Assembly: GCA_948144175.1 (NCBI GenBank)
Contig: CANXME010002060.1
Coordinates: 477,466-541,465 of the forward strand
DNA from: Closterium sp. NIES-65
Lineage: Eukaryota > Streptophyta > Zygnematophyceae > Desmidiales > Closteriaceae
Length of the DNA stretch: 64,000 bases
Direction of reading: 5' to 3'
Of this stretch, positions 20,328 to 29,800 are shown piece by piece. Position 1 is the first letter of the stretch. Each line of letters opens with the position of its first letter. Under the pieces are notes generated by a model. That model was not told the DNA's origin and did no database searches. It saw nothing but the letters and a program-made list of their open reading frames with translations. The translations under genes and the position numbers were made by a program.

Positions 20328-23300
20328 CTGCACAATAAAGGAACCGCAACATACCATCATATGGATCCAAGATAAGCTTAAGCAAAGTTAGGCTCATGAA
20401 TCCTGACACGTGTCGTATAGATTGTGAGCAAAGACCTCGAGAGTGTGCATACCTTCGAAATTGGGCAAATGAATTGCGAGTCAATCCTCTTCTTCCGTCT
20501 CTTTTCTTCCGCCAGTGCCTCTTTTGCAATCTCAGCCAGAGCTGGGTGGATGACCTCCGCCAGGTCGGGCCGCCTCTCCCTCCTGCGCTCCGCACACTGC
20601 AGCGCGATGCTCGCTGCCCTCTCCGCCAGGTCCAGCCGCCAGTCACCCGCCGAGCTGTCCAGGTACTTGAGCAGCGCCTCGCCCGTTACCGCACCGTCCC
20701 CTGCCCGTCCGCGCCCGCCCCTGGCGGCCGAGTCCTGAAGATCTGCCAGCAGGCGGTGCACGGCGCGCACACTGCGCTGCCCCGTGAGCAGCTGCAGCAT
20801 GATGAGTCCGAGCGCGTACACATCGGACAGCACGCTGATCTCACACGTCTCCACCTCCTCGGGGTCGATGTACCCCGCCGTGCCGCGCACCTTCATCGTC
20901 ACGCTGTCGTCCGCACACAGCAGCCGCGCCAGCCCCACGTCGCCGATCTTGCTCGCCAGGTGGCCGTCCAGCAGGATGTTGTCGGGCTTTAAGTCGCGGT
21001 GAACAATGGGCGGCTCGTTCTGGTGCAGGTACAGCAGCGCCGACGCCACCTCCGACAGGATGCGAAGCCGGTCCACCCACGCCAGCGGCGCTGCATTAGG
21101 GGACTTGGGCGGGCCCAGCTTGTCCTGCAGAGTGCCGCCCGGGAGGAACTCGTAGACGAGAGCCATCTCCTCGACGCAGCAGCCCATGAGCAGCACGATG
21201 TTGGGGTGGCGCATGCGGCTGAGCACCTCCACCTCCATGCGGAACTCCTCCGGCCCCTGCCACCCCTGCCCCTCCAGCCGCTTCACCGCCACCTTGCACC
21301 CCAGCATCTCCCCGCGGAACACCATGCCGAACGACCCGCGCCCCAGCAGATTGCTCTCCTCGTACCCTCCTGTCGCGCGCTCTAGCTGCTGCGGGGTGAA
21401 GAGGCGGCAGTCAATGCCGCCCTCACTCATGAGCTGCGCGGCGGAGCGCGGGCTGAGTGGGCCGCCACCGAAGGAGGTGCGGCCGATGGATAGCCCCGTG
21501 GCGCCGCCGCTGCCGGGTGTATGAGAGGAGTGCGCGTGGAAGCGCTGCCAGGAGAAGCGGTTGGAGAAGTCCCGCGAGCGCGTGGCTGCACCCGAGTGCA
21601 GCTCTGTGGACAAACCTTCAAACCCCCCTCCACCACCCCCCACCCCTGCTACTGCTGATGCCCCACCCCCCACGCCTGCCGGCGGGCCAGCTACAGGGGT
21701 GGAGGAGGCGTCGTCGTGCTGACTCCAGTGGCGGTTGTGCGGCCCGCTCAGGTGCAGCACGCGCTGCTGCGACACCGACTGCCGCTGCACGCCATGCCGC
21801 ATGCACAGTGGGGGGGGATTGACATGCATGTACACACAGGAAGTGAGCTAACAGGCGTGTGCACACCAGTGTTGGTTGATACCCTATTAACCAAAGATGG
21901 GGTGGAGTGGTAGCACTAGGGGGAAGAGGGCGGGGAAGGGAGGGGGGTGGGGTGTGTTGGAGAGGGGGGCAAAATGTATTTTAAATGCTGGCTTATTAAC
22001 ATGGGGAATCAGGCCCTCTTTGTATTTGACATCATTCCAGAATTAAATTTAGTCGCTCTATAAACGTTGCTGTAGATTGAATGGTAACGGTGGCGGTACA
22101 CAACACACAAAGATGAGGAAGCCACTCACACAGAAACGCATACAGTGGCATGAAGGCATGCAAATCGCAGCTCTGAGAACTCACCCCTGATCGACTGTCT
22201 CCGCCTGCTGCCTCCATTCCCTTCTCTGCCAGGCGGTTGCTGCTCACCGCCCTGCCTTCCCACCGCTCGCCCCCTCCCGCAGCGCCCTCCTCCTCGTCCA
22301 GCCGAGCCAGCTCGTCCGCCAGCGACCGCGACCCACCCGCGCCCTCCTCCCCCTCCTCGCCCCTCGCCCCCCCCGCCTGCCCGCCCACCTCCCTCTCCTC
22401 CTGCAGCGCCACCAGCGGCTCCATGCTGCCGCGCCGCCCCGTGCTGCCGTTCAGCGCAGGGGACAGCCGCGACGCAGCGGCGGCGGCAGCAGCGGCGTCC
22501 AGCGTGAGCGCGTTGGACGAGGCGGCGCGCGTGTGCTCCCTGCCGTCATGCGCGCCTGCCGCTGACGACCGGATGGGTGGCAGGCCCGAGGGGCGCGTCA
22601 TGCCGACATCGGAGGAGCAGCGGCGGAACCTGTCGGCGCTCTGCTGGTCCGCGTCCAGCGACTGCCGCGCTGCTCCGCCCTCCTGCTCCCAGCACACACC
22701 AGCCGTGGCACGCACGCACAGAAGAGGAGGCTGTCAAGGAGGACCCACGGACACAAGCCATGAAGGTTGGTTGGTGCACGCCAGTGACATGGAAAGGAAG
22801 CAAGCAGGAAGCACAGAGCACTCACGGGGTGTGAGCTTGCAGACATGGTTGGCAGGGGGCTGGCCCCCAGGGGACTGGCGCCCAAGGGGGTGGCCCCTAC
22901 GGACATGGAAGTCAAGCTGCCTCTCACAGGCGACTCCCACGAGCCCTGTGCTGCGCCCTCCTCCCTGCCCGCAGCTGCCAGCCCCTGTGCGTGCAGCGGT
23001 GTGGATGTTCCGGGAGCGCCACCGGAGGCGGAGGGCGAGCAGCTGCCGGAGCCGGCAGCAGCGGAGTGCGCGAGGCGGGCAGCGGTGTCGCCAATGGGGC
23101 TGCCCGGGGCGGGCAGGGCGGAGGGGTCGGGGGGAGTGCAGTCGGGCAGGGCCCCCGGCATGGAGAACTGGCCGCTGGAGTGCAGGCTGGGCGTGGGCGA
23201 GGAGGCGGGGGCAGAGGTGTCGCTGGCGGCGGAGAGGGACGTGGGCATGGTGCGGTGAGGGGCGGGGGACGAGCACGACGACGCCAGGTGGCTGCCCAGC

Positions 23301-25620
23301 AGCGCTCCGTTGTGGTGCGAGTCTGGCGTGGCGGCGCCCGAGTCGGGCGAGTGCAGCGAGGAGGCGGCAGAGGCGTTGAAGCGACACGCGATGAAGGCGT
23401 TGGGCGGTACGGGGAAGGTGGCTTGCGTGCCCCCCGTGCCGGGCAGCGAGTGCATCTTCTTTGAGCCGTGCGCCACCACCAGCGTGCATGACGGCGGCAG
23501 CAGTGACTGGTATGCCGACGAGGATGATGACCAGCTTAGCAGCTTCCTGCACACGGTGCACAGCACACAGCACAAAGCACACAGCAGCACAGCACACAGC
23601 ACAAAGCACACAGCAGCACAGCACACAGCACAAAGCACACAGCAGCACAGCACACAGCACAAAGCACACAGCAGCACAGCACACAGCACAAAACACACAG
23701 CACAAAGCACACAGCAGCACAGCACACAGCACAAAGCACACAGCGGCACAGCACACGGCACAAAGCACACAGCACAAAGCACACAGCAGCACAGCACACA
23801 GCACAAAGCACACAACAGCACAGCAGCACAGCACACAGCACACAGCAGCACAGCACAGCAGCACAGCGCACAGCACACAGCACACAGCAACACAGCACAC
23901 ACAAGCAGCACAGCACAGCAGCACAGCGCACACAGCAGCACAGCGCACAGCACACAGCACACAGCAACACAGCACACAGCAACACAGCACACAGCACACA
24001 CAAGCAGCACAGCACAGCAGCACAGCGCACACAGCAGCACAGCGCACAGCAACAGTGCACAGCCCAACGCACAGAGCAGCACACAGCACGCAGGGCAACA
24101 CACGTCATGACCGCAACACACGCTGCTCATGCACAATGTGTCACTCTTCCGTGATAAAACAACCAACCAAGACAGCAATCACAGGAACCACAGTCCATAT
24201 TTGTGGTGCATAAGGCGCCTAACGAAAGGGAGTGAGTGCAATGCAATGGTGAGCGGGAGGGTTGGGACAATGCAGAGGCAGAGGCGCACTTGCGGGCGGC
24301 GATGTACACACGCCCCCGTACTCACTTGCGGGTGGCGATGTAAACGCGCCGCGCCCCCTTACTCACTTGCGGGCGGCGATGTAGACGCGGTCAGCGTTGG
24401 CTCGCCTGGCCGCCGCGCACAGCCCGTGCTCTCTCGAATCGTTTCGCTCCAACGCTGCACTGCAGTGCACCTGTGGGTAGCCACCATGCACACACATGCC
24501 CACGCCCACGCCCACGCTTACGCCCACGCCCACGCCCACGCACACACACACGCACACACACACGCACACACACACGCACACGCCCACGCACACGCACACG
24601 ACCATTCCCACGTCCATGCTCACATGCACGCCCACACCCATGCACACGCCCATGCTCACATGCACGCACACGCACAAGCCCATGCACACGCATATACAGA
24701 CGAGAGGGGCAGGCACGTGGAGCACGAGTTTGGGAAACTCGTAGGCGGCATTGTTCCATGCCGATTAGCGGGAATGGGACGGGCGGAGGGAGGAAAGACG
24801 CGGGCACGGGGAGGGCGGGAGGTGATGAGGGAGTGAGGGCTGGGAACGAGTGACAGCGGGCGGAGAGCGGAGTTGAGGGAGAGCGCGGATGAGGGAGTGG
24901 AGGGAGGGCGCGGTTGGGGGGTTGGACCGCACGTGTTTGGCCTTGGCGTACGCGAGGACGGGGCGCAGCATGACCTCCACGAGGCGCCGGCCGTGCTCCA
25001 TTGCCGTCTTCGGGTCCACCTCGCTCGCCGGCAGCTCCATCCCGCCTGCTCCGCGCTCGCGCGACAAGGGGGAGGCGGGGAAATGAGGGTGTGAGGGGGC
25101 AGAAAGTGAGGCTCTCGCTTTTGGCGAGCGCTAAACATCACAAGAGGATGGGCAGACGATGAGGTTGGGTGGAAAGGCGGGGGAGAGGGGGTGTGAAAAA
25201 AAATGCGGAGTTGCGGGAAATCGGAAGTAGATCACGAGATACGTGAGGTGCACGCGACCCTGGCATGCACGCGATGCTGCTGCGCGGCGGGCGGCACGTC
25301 GCGACGCAGCCTGATCTCTGCTCTCGCCGAATCGCATCGCGAGCCCGCGGCCCGCAGCCCGGGAGAAGCAACGACGGAATGGGCGCGGCGAAGGGCGAGA
25401 GGAGAGAGGGAGCGGGGTTGAACGGAAGTAGAGAACGGTGCGACGCACGCGAGCAGGGCACTTCGGTCATGACGTGCACGACGAGAATGCTCGCCGCGCG
25501 TCCCTGCGACGGCGACTGCGCGAGCGCGAGGGAGTCGGCGATGGCGAGGCAGAGCGCGTCCTTGCTCTGATCCTTGTACTTGGTCACCTCCACCACCCAC
25601 GTCGCCGCCGCCGCCTCCAT
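20151..25620 (-). CDS. USP-like / protein kinase / U-box protein (plant PUB-RLCK type), 7 exons
   Basis: Predicted Ser/Thr kinase fused to a U-box E3 ubiquitin ligase domain, a combination known from plants (cytoplasmic receptor-like kinases with an N-terminal USP-like domain). Exons on the minus strand: 25620-25449, 25045-24933, 24470-24367, 23546-22826, 22682-22185, 21784-20453, 20327-20151. All six introns have GT...AG ends and the phases match, giving 3117 nt (1038 residues and TGA). USP-like domain about 1-140. A long Ser/Ala/Gly-rich linker, about 140-660, is larger than usual for the family. Kinase about 668-930: GRGSFGMV loop 674-681, Lys694, HRDLKPDN with Asp780, DVG at 798 (DVG instead of DFG is normal in this family). 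U-box about 954-1025. Start ATG 25618-25620 (MEAAAATWVVEV) opens the USP strand. Exon borders are inferred, not transcript-proven. Confidence 0.88.
20453..21784 (-). CDS. Exon 6: protein kinase domain and start of U-box
   Basis: 1332 nt, in phase 0 on both sides. FTPQQLERATGGYEESNLLG leads into a complete kinase: Gly-loop GRGSFGMV, VAVKRL, FRMEVEVLSRMRHPNIVLLM, IVHRDLKPDNILLD, IGDVGLARLL, GTAGYIDPEE, SDVYALGLIMLQLLTGQ. Ends KRIDSQFICPISK, the first strand of the U-box, at donor TCGAAG|GTATGC. Confidence 0.92.
22185..22682 (-). CDS. Exon 5: linker, acidic coiled segment
   Basis: 498 nt, acceptor GGGAGCAG|GAGGGC, donor TCAGGG|GTGAGT. Contains RRCSSDVGMTRPSGLPP (similar linkers occur in plant homologues), poly-Ala, and an acidic region rich in Glu/Gly (GGARGEEGEEGAGG) with DELARLDEEEG. 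Confidence 0.72.
22826..23546 (-). CDS. Exon 4: end of USP-like domain and low-complexity linker
   Basis: 721 nt, acceptor GTGTGCAG|GAAGCTG, donor CACCCC|GTGAGT. Starts KLLSWSSSSSAYQSLLPPSC, then TLVVAHGSKKMHSLPG, which corresponds to the conserved V-hydrophobic-KGK strand before the linker. The rest is a Ser/Pro/Ala-rich linker. Confidence 0.75.
23556..24090. repeat. CACAGCA-type microsatellite filling intron 3
   Basis: About 530 bp of CACAGCA/CACAAAG/CAGCACAG units inside the 820-bp intron 3 (23547-24366), ending about 10 bp before the acceptor of exon 4. It is stop-free in several frames, which produces spurious Cys/Leu/Val open frames on the minus strand. Confidence 0.9.
24287..24392 (-). 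repeat. Triplicated exon 3 end and splice donor
   Basis: Three copies, 36 and 41 bp apart, of GTYTACATCGCCRCCCGCAA followed by GTGAGTA (copies 1 and 2 in gene order) or GTGCGCC (copy 3). They are at about 24367-24387, 24326-24345 and 24290-24309 on the minus strand. Each has a possible 5' splice site. Confidence 0.85.
24367..24470 (-). CDS. Exon 3: USP-like domain, ends at a triplicated splice donor
   Basis: 104 nt, acceptor CCCACAG|GTGCAC, donor CGCAA|GTGAGTAAG (phase 2). Encodes VHCSAALERNDSRE and ANADRVYIAARK. The last bases of the exon and the donor are repeated twice downstream (24287-24361). Confidence 0.78.
24484..24700. repeat. CCCACG/CACACG microsatellite in intron 2
   Basis: Hexamer CCCACG runs, then (CA)n with CACACG, then mixed CCCATG/CACATG units, within intron 2 (24471-24932). 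The hexamer differs by one base from the CCACGT-type unit of the large array at 45970-64000. Confidence 0.88.
24933..25045 (-). CDS. Exon 2: USP-like domain, middle
   Basis: 113 nt, acceptor GAGCAG|GCGGG, donor AACAC|GTGCGG. Encodes MELPASEVDPKT and HGRRLVEVMLRPVLAYAKAK, matching the helix where plant homologues read LLLPFRKLC-like sequence. Confidence 0.75.
25449..25620 (-). CDS. Exon 1: USP-like domain, first strand and helix
   Basis: 172 nt, ends in phase 1 before GTGCGT. MEAAAATWVVEVTKYKDQSK, then ALCLAIADSLALAQ and SILVVHVMTEVPC: beta-alpha-beta start of a USP-like fold, as in plant U-box kinases. An earlier ATG 48 nt upstream is in frame but adds residues not typical of the family. Confidence 0.8.
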
Positions 25621-25902
25621 CGCCGCCACTCCGCAACGCGCAACTGCACGGCCCGGCTGCAGGTGCAACGGTCATATGAGATGTCTAGTGCTGTTGGGCA
25701 CTTGATGCGAGAGCCGCCAGATAAGGGTGTTGAACGAGGGATTGAGGTGTGGCTAACCCTAGACTGATGTCTCGAATGAAAGCCGGCACCCTCGTGCGTC
25801 TGCGATAGACTGCCGCACCTGCATGGGTGCAGTGCAGTTACGTGCATTTGGAAACTAACTACAAAAGTCAATTATATAATGAATAATGATATAGTACGGT
25901 AC
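25621..25902 (-). promoter_or_regulatory. 5' flank of the kinase gene, up to gypsy element E
   Basis: 282 bp between the start codon and the LTR of element E. It should contain the 5' UTR and core promoter. I see no clear TATA box at a convincing place. If the native promoter was longer, element E now separates it from the gene. Confidence 0.4.
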
Positions 25903-26228
25903 TGTAAGGAATTTTCTCGACATTCCTTAGCGCGCCCTGCAACATCGCATAGAGCAGCAGCCGTTGTTCGCCCGTTACTGCTAACGGGGCTTCGCCAGTT
26001 TCGCGCGCACTGTTTCACCAAACCTCGCACTGCTGGCCCGGCCGTGTCGGCCTACGCTTCGGGACTAGCCCGAACCTTGCCGCCAGCGTAGCACTAGCTA
26101 GCTCGCACGCACCGCATTACCGTTTGCATGTTTCGCGTATAAATGTTCGCTCATGCCTTCGCTCACATTTTGTACTCGTTTGACACCTAGTGCAATCCTC
26201 GCTACCTCAATTCATTTTACCCGTAACA
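25903..26228 (+). repeat. 5' LTR of gypsy E (326 bp)
   Basis: TGTAAGGAATTTTCTCGAC at the start, CCCGTAACA at the end. A probable TATA box TATAAAT is at 26138-26144, conserved at 40324-40330 in the partner LTR. Confidence 0.95.
26138..26144 (+). promoter_or_regulatory. Putative TATA box in the gypsy E LTR
   Basis: TATAAAT in CGCGTATAAATG, unchanged in both LTRs although they have diverged by about 5 percent. Directs transcription away from the host kinase gene. Confidence 0.5.
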
Positions 26229-26230
26229 CT

Positions 26231-26242
26231 TGGTATCAGAGC
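26231..26242 (+). other. Primer-binding site of gypsy E
   Basis: Exact TGGTATCAGAGC two bases after the LTR, the canonical plant initiator-Met-tRNA site. Confidence 0.85.
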
Positions 26243-26520
26243 CTCTTTCTTCTCGGACCGCGCATCTCCGCACCCCAGGAAATCAACTTTTGATTTTTCA
26301 CTCGAAGGGACTCACCCAACTTAACCCCTAGGAGAAGGGCTAACTTCAGTAAAATGACCCGTCTGATGTCAAGACCGGGTCCTGGCTCCTTGTCTGATTG
26401 TCAGACGAAAACTGTAACCTTGTCTAGCTTTTCAAACGAATCCTAAATACTTGTCTGAGAAGATATAAAGCTAGCAAGCAATGTACTCTTATATATGATT
26501 GAAAGAACTAAGTAAAAGAG

Positions 26521-26651
26521 TGTGAAACTATGAGCAGAGGAATGAATTGACTAAGTCAGAGTTGGGTACAAATACAACCCTAGCAAACTGTACCCCATAT
26601 GTGCTACCCCACTATAGCCTACAAACATGCATCAGCTATAATAATCTGACA
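26521..26651 (-). repeat. 3' LTR of Copia D (131 bp)
   Basis: TGTGAAACTATG...TAATCTGACA on the plus strand. The polypurine tract TATGGGGGTG (minus strand, 26652-26661) abuts it. Confidence 0.96.
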
Positions 26652-26661
26652 CACCCCCATA

Positions 26662-26856
26662 GGCAAAGTGGGGGAGAACAAGGGGTCACAAGACCAGTCA
26701 AGCAAAGCAAAACAAGCTCAGGGTGGATCACAAAGTCACCACACAGTCCGAGCACAAGAGCAAGGCCAGAGGCCAGTTCACATGCAGGAGTACAGACATA
26801 TATATAAAAACTAGACAAGCAAGAGCAGGTATATATATGTCAAAGTACAAGTAAAG
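26662..26856 (-). other. 3' untranslated region of Copia D
   Basis: Between pol stop and polypurine tract: TA-runs (26800-26840) and the family-conserved CTGCATGTGAACTGG..CCTTG and ATCCACCCTGAGCTTG blocks shared with B and I, the latter also with F. Confidence 0.7.
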
Positions 26857-29800
26857 TCAAGAAGAGAGCAAGTGAGGCAAGACAGGTACAAGACCCAGCT
26901 GGGTACAAAAGCGCTGATGGTCGCAAGGCGCAAGTGCCTTGGTGAACACATCAGCAGTGTTGGCCTCAGAGGCCACGTAAGCAAGTCGCAACTGACCACG
27001 CTGCTGCAGCTCACGAGCAAGGAAGTAGCGGAGAGCAATGTGCTTCGTTCTGTGCTCCAAGCGCTGCTCTCGACACAAGGCCAACATGGCCTTGTTGTCT
27101 ACGTACAGCACTGGAGGAGAACGAGGCAGCTCTCCAAGGTCAGTCAGCAGGTAGGTGAGCCAGCGAAGCTCCTGTGCAGCCATGGCCCCGGCGTAGATCT
27201 CAGCCTCACAACTGGAGCCGAGAACCGAAGACGAGCGAGTAGACCGCCACGAGACAGAGCCGGAACCAAGGCTGAAGGTGTAACCCTGTGACGACCGCTG
27301 CGTAGCCTGGTCGTCAGCCCAAGAAGCGTCTGCGTGCCCAGTAAGGACCACTGGACTCCGCCCTCCAAGCACTAGCCCCATGCCCGACGTACTGCACAGG
27401 TAGCGCAATACCCTCTTCGCTGCAGCCATGTGCTCTGGTCGGTGTCTCCCAGGAGCAACATAGCGTGCAAGGATGCTCAGAGGGTATGCAAGGTCAGGTC
27501 GTGTGCAGGTCATCAGGTACATGAGGCAGCCAACAAGCTCTGCATACGGACCACTCGACTCTACGGACTCATCCGAAGGCAGAGCTGAGAGTGAGTGGCG
27601 AGTAGGCAGAGGAGTGGCCTGAGGCGAGGAGTACGTGAAGCCGAAGCGCTGAAGGACCTGCTGCACCATGTGTGACTGAGTCAGGGTAATGGTGCGGCGT
27701 GCTCTGTCCCGAGTGATCTGCAAGCCAAGGTAGCTGCGCAGTTCACCCAGGTCTGTGCACGTGTGTCTCTTCAGCAGCTCGGACTTCACGTAGGCGAGTC
27801 CAGCAGTGTCCGCTGTGGCAAAGACCAAGTCGTCGACGTACACGAGGATGTAGAACGGCGGCAGGGAAGTGTCGGTGCGAAGAAACAGCGACGGGTCAGC
27901 AGTAGAAGGAGCAAACCCAAGAGCCGCAAGCGTAGTCCTCAGTGTGTCGTGCCACTCACGCGGTGCCTGGCGGAGACCGTAGACTGGCCGTCGGAGGCTC
28001 CACTGGGTGCCAGGAGGGAAAGTCCCAGTGAAGCCAGGCGGACGGCGCAGCCAGATCTCCTCGTGCAGGCTACCCTGCAGGAACGCAGTGCTGAAGTCGA
28101 GAGAGTGAAGCTCGTAGTCGCGCTGAGCGGCAATGTGCAGAAGCACCCGAAGAGTGGTCATCTTCGGGGTGGGAGAGAAGGTCTGAAAGTAGTCAACTCC
28201 CTGCCGCTGACTGAAGCCACGAGCCACGTAACGCGCCTTGAAGACAGGCGGCGAGCCCGGCGGCCGCTTCACCCTGAAGATCCACATGCCGCTGACGATG
28301 TTCGCCCCAGGAGGGGGAACCGCGTCAACGTAGGTGCCTGTGGACTTCCAGGAAGCCATCTCTGCATCCATAGCTGCCTGCCACTGAGAGGAGTAGGGAC
28401 CCTCTACGGCCTCCGCGTAAGAACGCGGAGTCGGGATGTCTAGTGCATCCGGGTCTCCCTCAGGGGCTAGCAGTACAGACGCGAGACGAGGTGAAGCAGC
28501 GGCTAGACACTGGAACTCCTCCTGCCTGTCCTCTAGGACGTCCGTGCCAAGGGCACACTCACCCCCGACGGACGGAGGACAGGCGGACTCAGACTCAGCG
28601 ACAAGACGAGCAGCGTAGTCCAGACGACAGCGCGCAGCAAAGTCGACAAGCTCAGTGACAAGGGCAGACGCAGCAGACGACTCGAAGGAAGGGTCAGTGA
28701 CAGCAGTAGCAAGGAGACGCGTGACAGTAGGACTGGCAGCACGAAGAGAGTCCGACTCCGGGTCGGCAAGAGCAGGAAGAGAGGAAGCAGGAGGAGAAGG
28801 CAAAGGGGCACGCAGAGGAGCAGTGGACGGACGCAGTGACATCCGGTGCGTGCCAGGGACAGGAGGAGGACGCTGACGCGACCCGCGACCACTAGCGCGC
28901 TCAGTACGAACAGGCGACGCAGGACGAGACGCAGGCTCACGACGCTCAGTAAGGCCTCCAGTCGGACCAGTGTAGGGAGAAGGAGCAGGCAAAGGGGAGG
29001 CAGGCTGTAGCTGTGGCTGTGACCGGACAGGCTGCGGACCCTCTAAGGGAGGAGGAGGAGGTGTAAGACCAAGAACCTGCTGCAGGAGCGGAACGAAGTA
29101 CGGTCGGGGCCGCGCGGCGACGCCAGAAACAGCAGGAACAGCACCAGCACCCCCGCCAGGAGCACCCACTCCAGCAGCACCTCCAGCAGAACCACCAGAA
29201 GCTCCCGAACCTCCAGCAGCAGCACCAGGAGCACCGTCAGTCGGACCACCAACCGCAGGCTCAGCGCCAACGTCCTCAGCAGGACCAGCTCCAGGAGAAC
29301 CCTCAGACCCAGCAGCTCCAGCACCCACAGGACGAGCACCGCCAGGTCGCGTGGCAGCAGCGCCCTCCGCAGCCGAAGAACCACCAGCACCAGCGGCACG
29401 CCTCCAGCGCCGGGCAAACCACTCACGCAGCTCCTGTGGAGAGAGCGGCTCCCGGCGAGACGAAGCACCCCCAGGCACAGCACCTCCAGGCTCGGCACCT
29501 CCAGGCTCAGCACCCCCAGGCTCAGTACCCCCAGACACAGCACCCCCAGGCACAGCACCCCCAGGCTCAGCACCCCCAGGCACAGCACCCCCAGGCTCAG
29601 CACCCCCAGGCCCAGCACCCCCAGACTCCGCACCCCCAGGCTCAGCACCCCCAGGCTCAGCACCCCCAGGCTCAGCTCCCGCAGCAGCACCGGAGTCACC
29701 AGTGACCTCGACAGGCTCGACCGCGTCTACCTGAGACACACCTGAAGGGGCAGGACCCTGAGGGGGGAGGGGGACAACTGGTGGGGGACCTGGTACCAAG

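Noticed and set aside
23310-24213. His/Thr/Gln- and Cys/Leu/Val-rich open frames over 23.5-24.1 kb
   Set aside because: They read the CACAGCA microsatellite inside intron 3 of the kinase gene.
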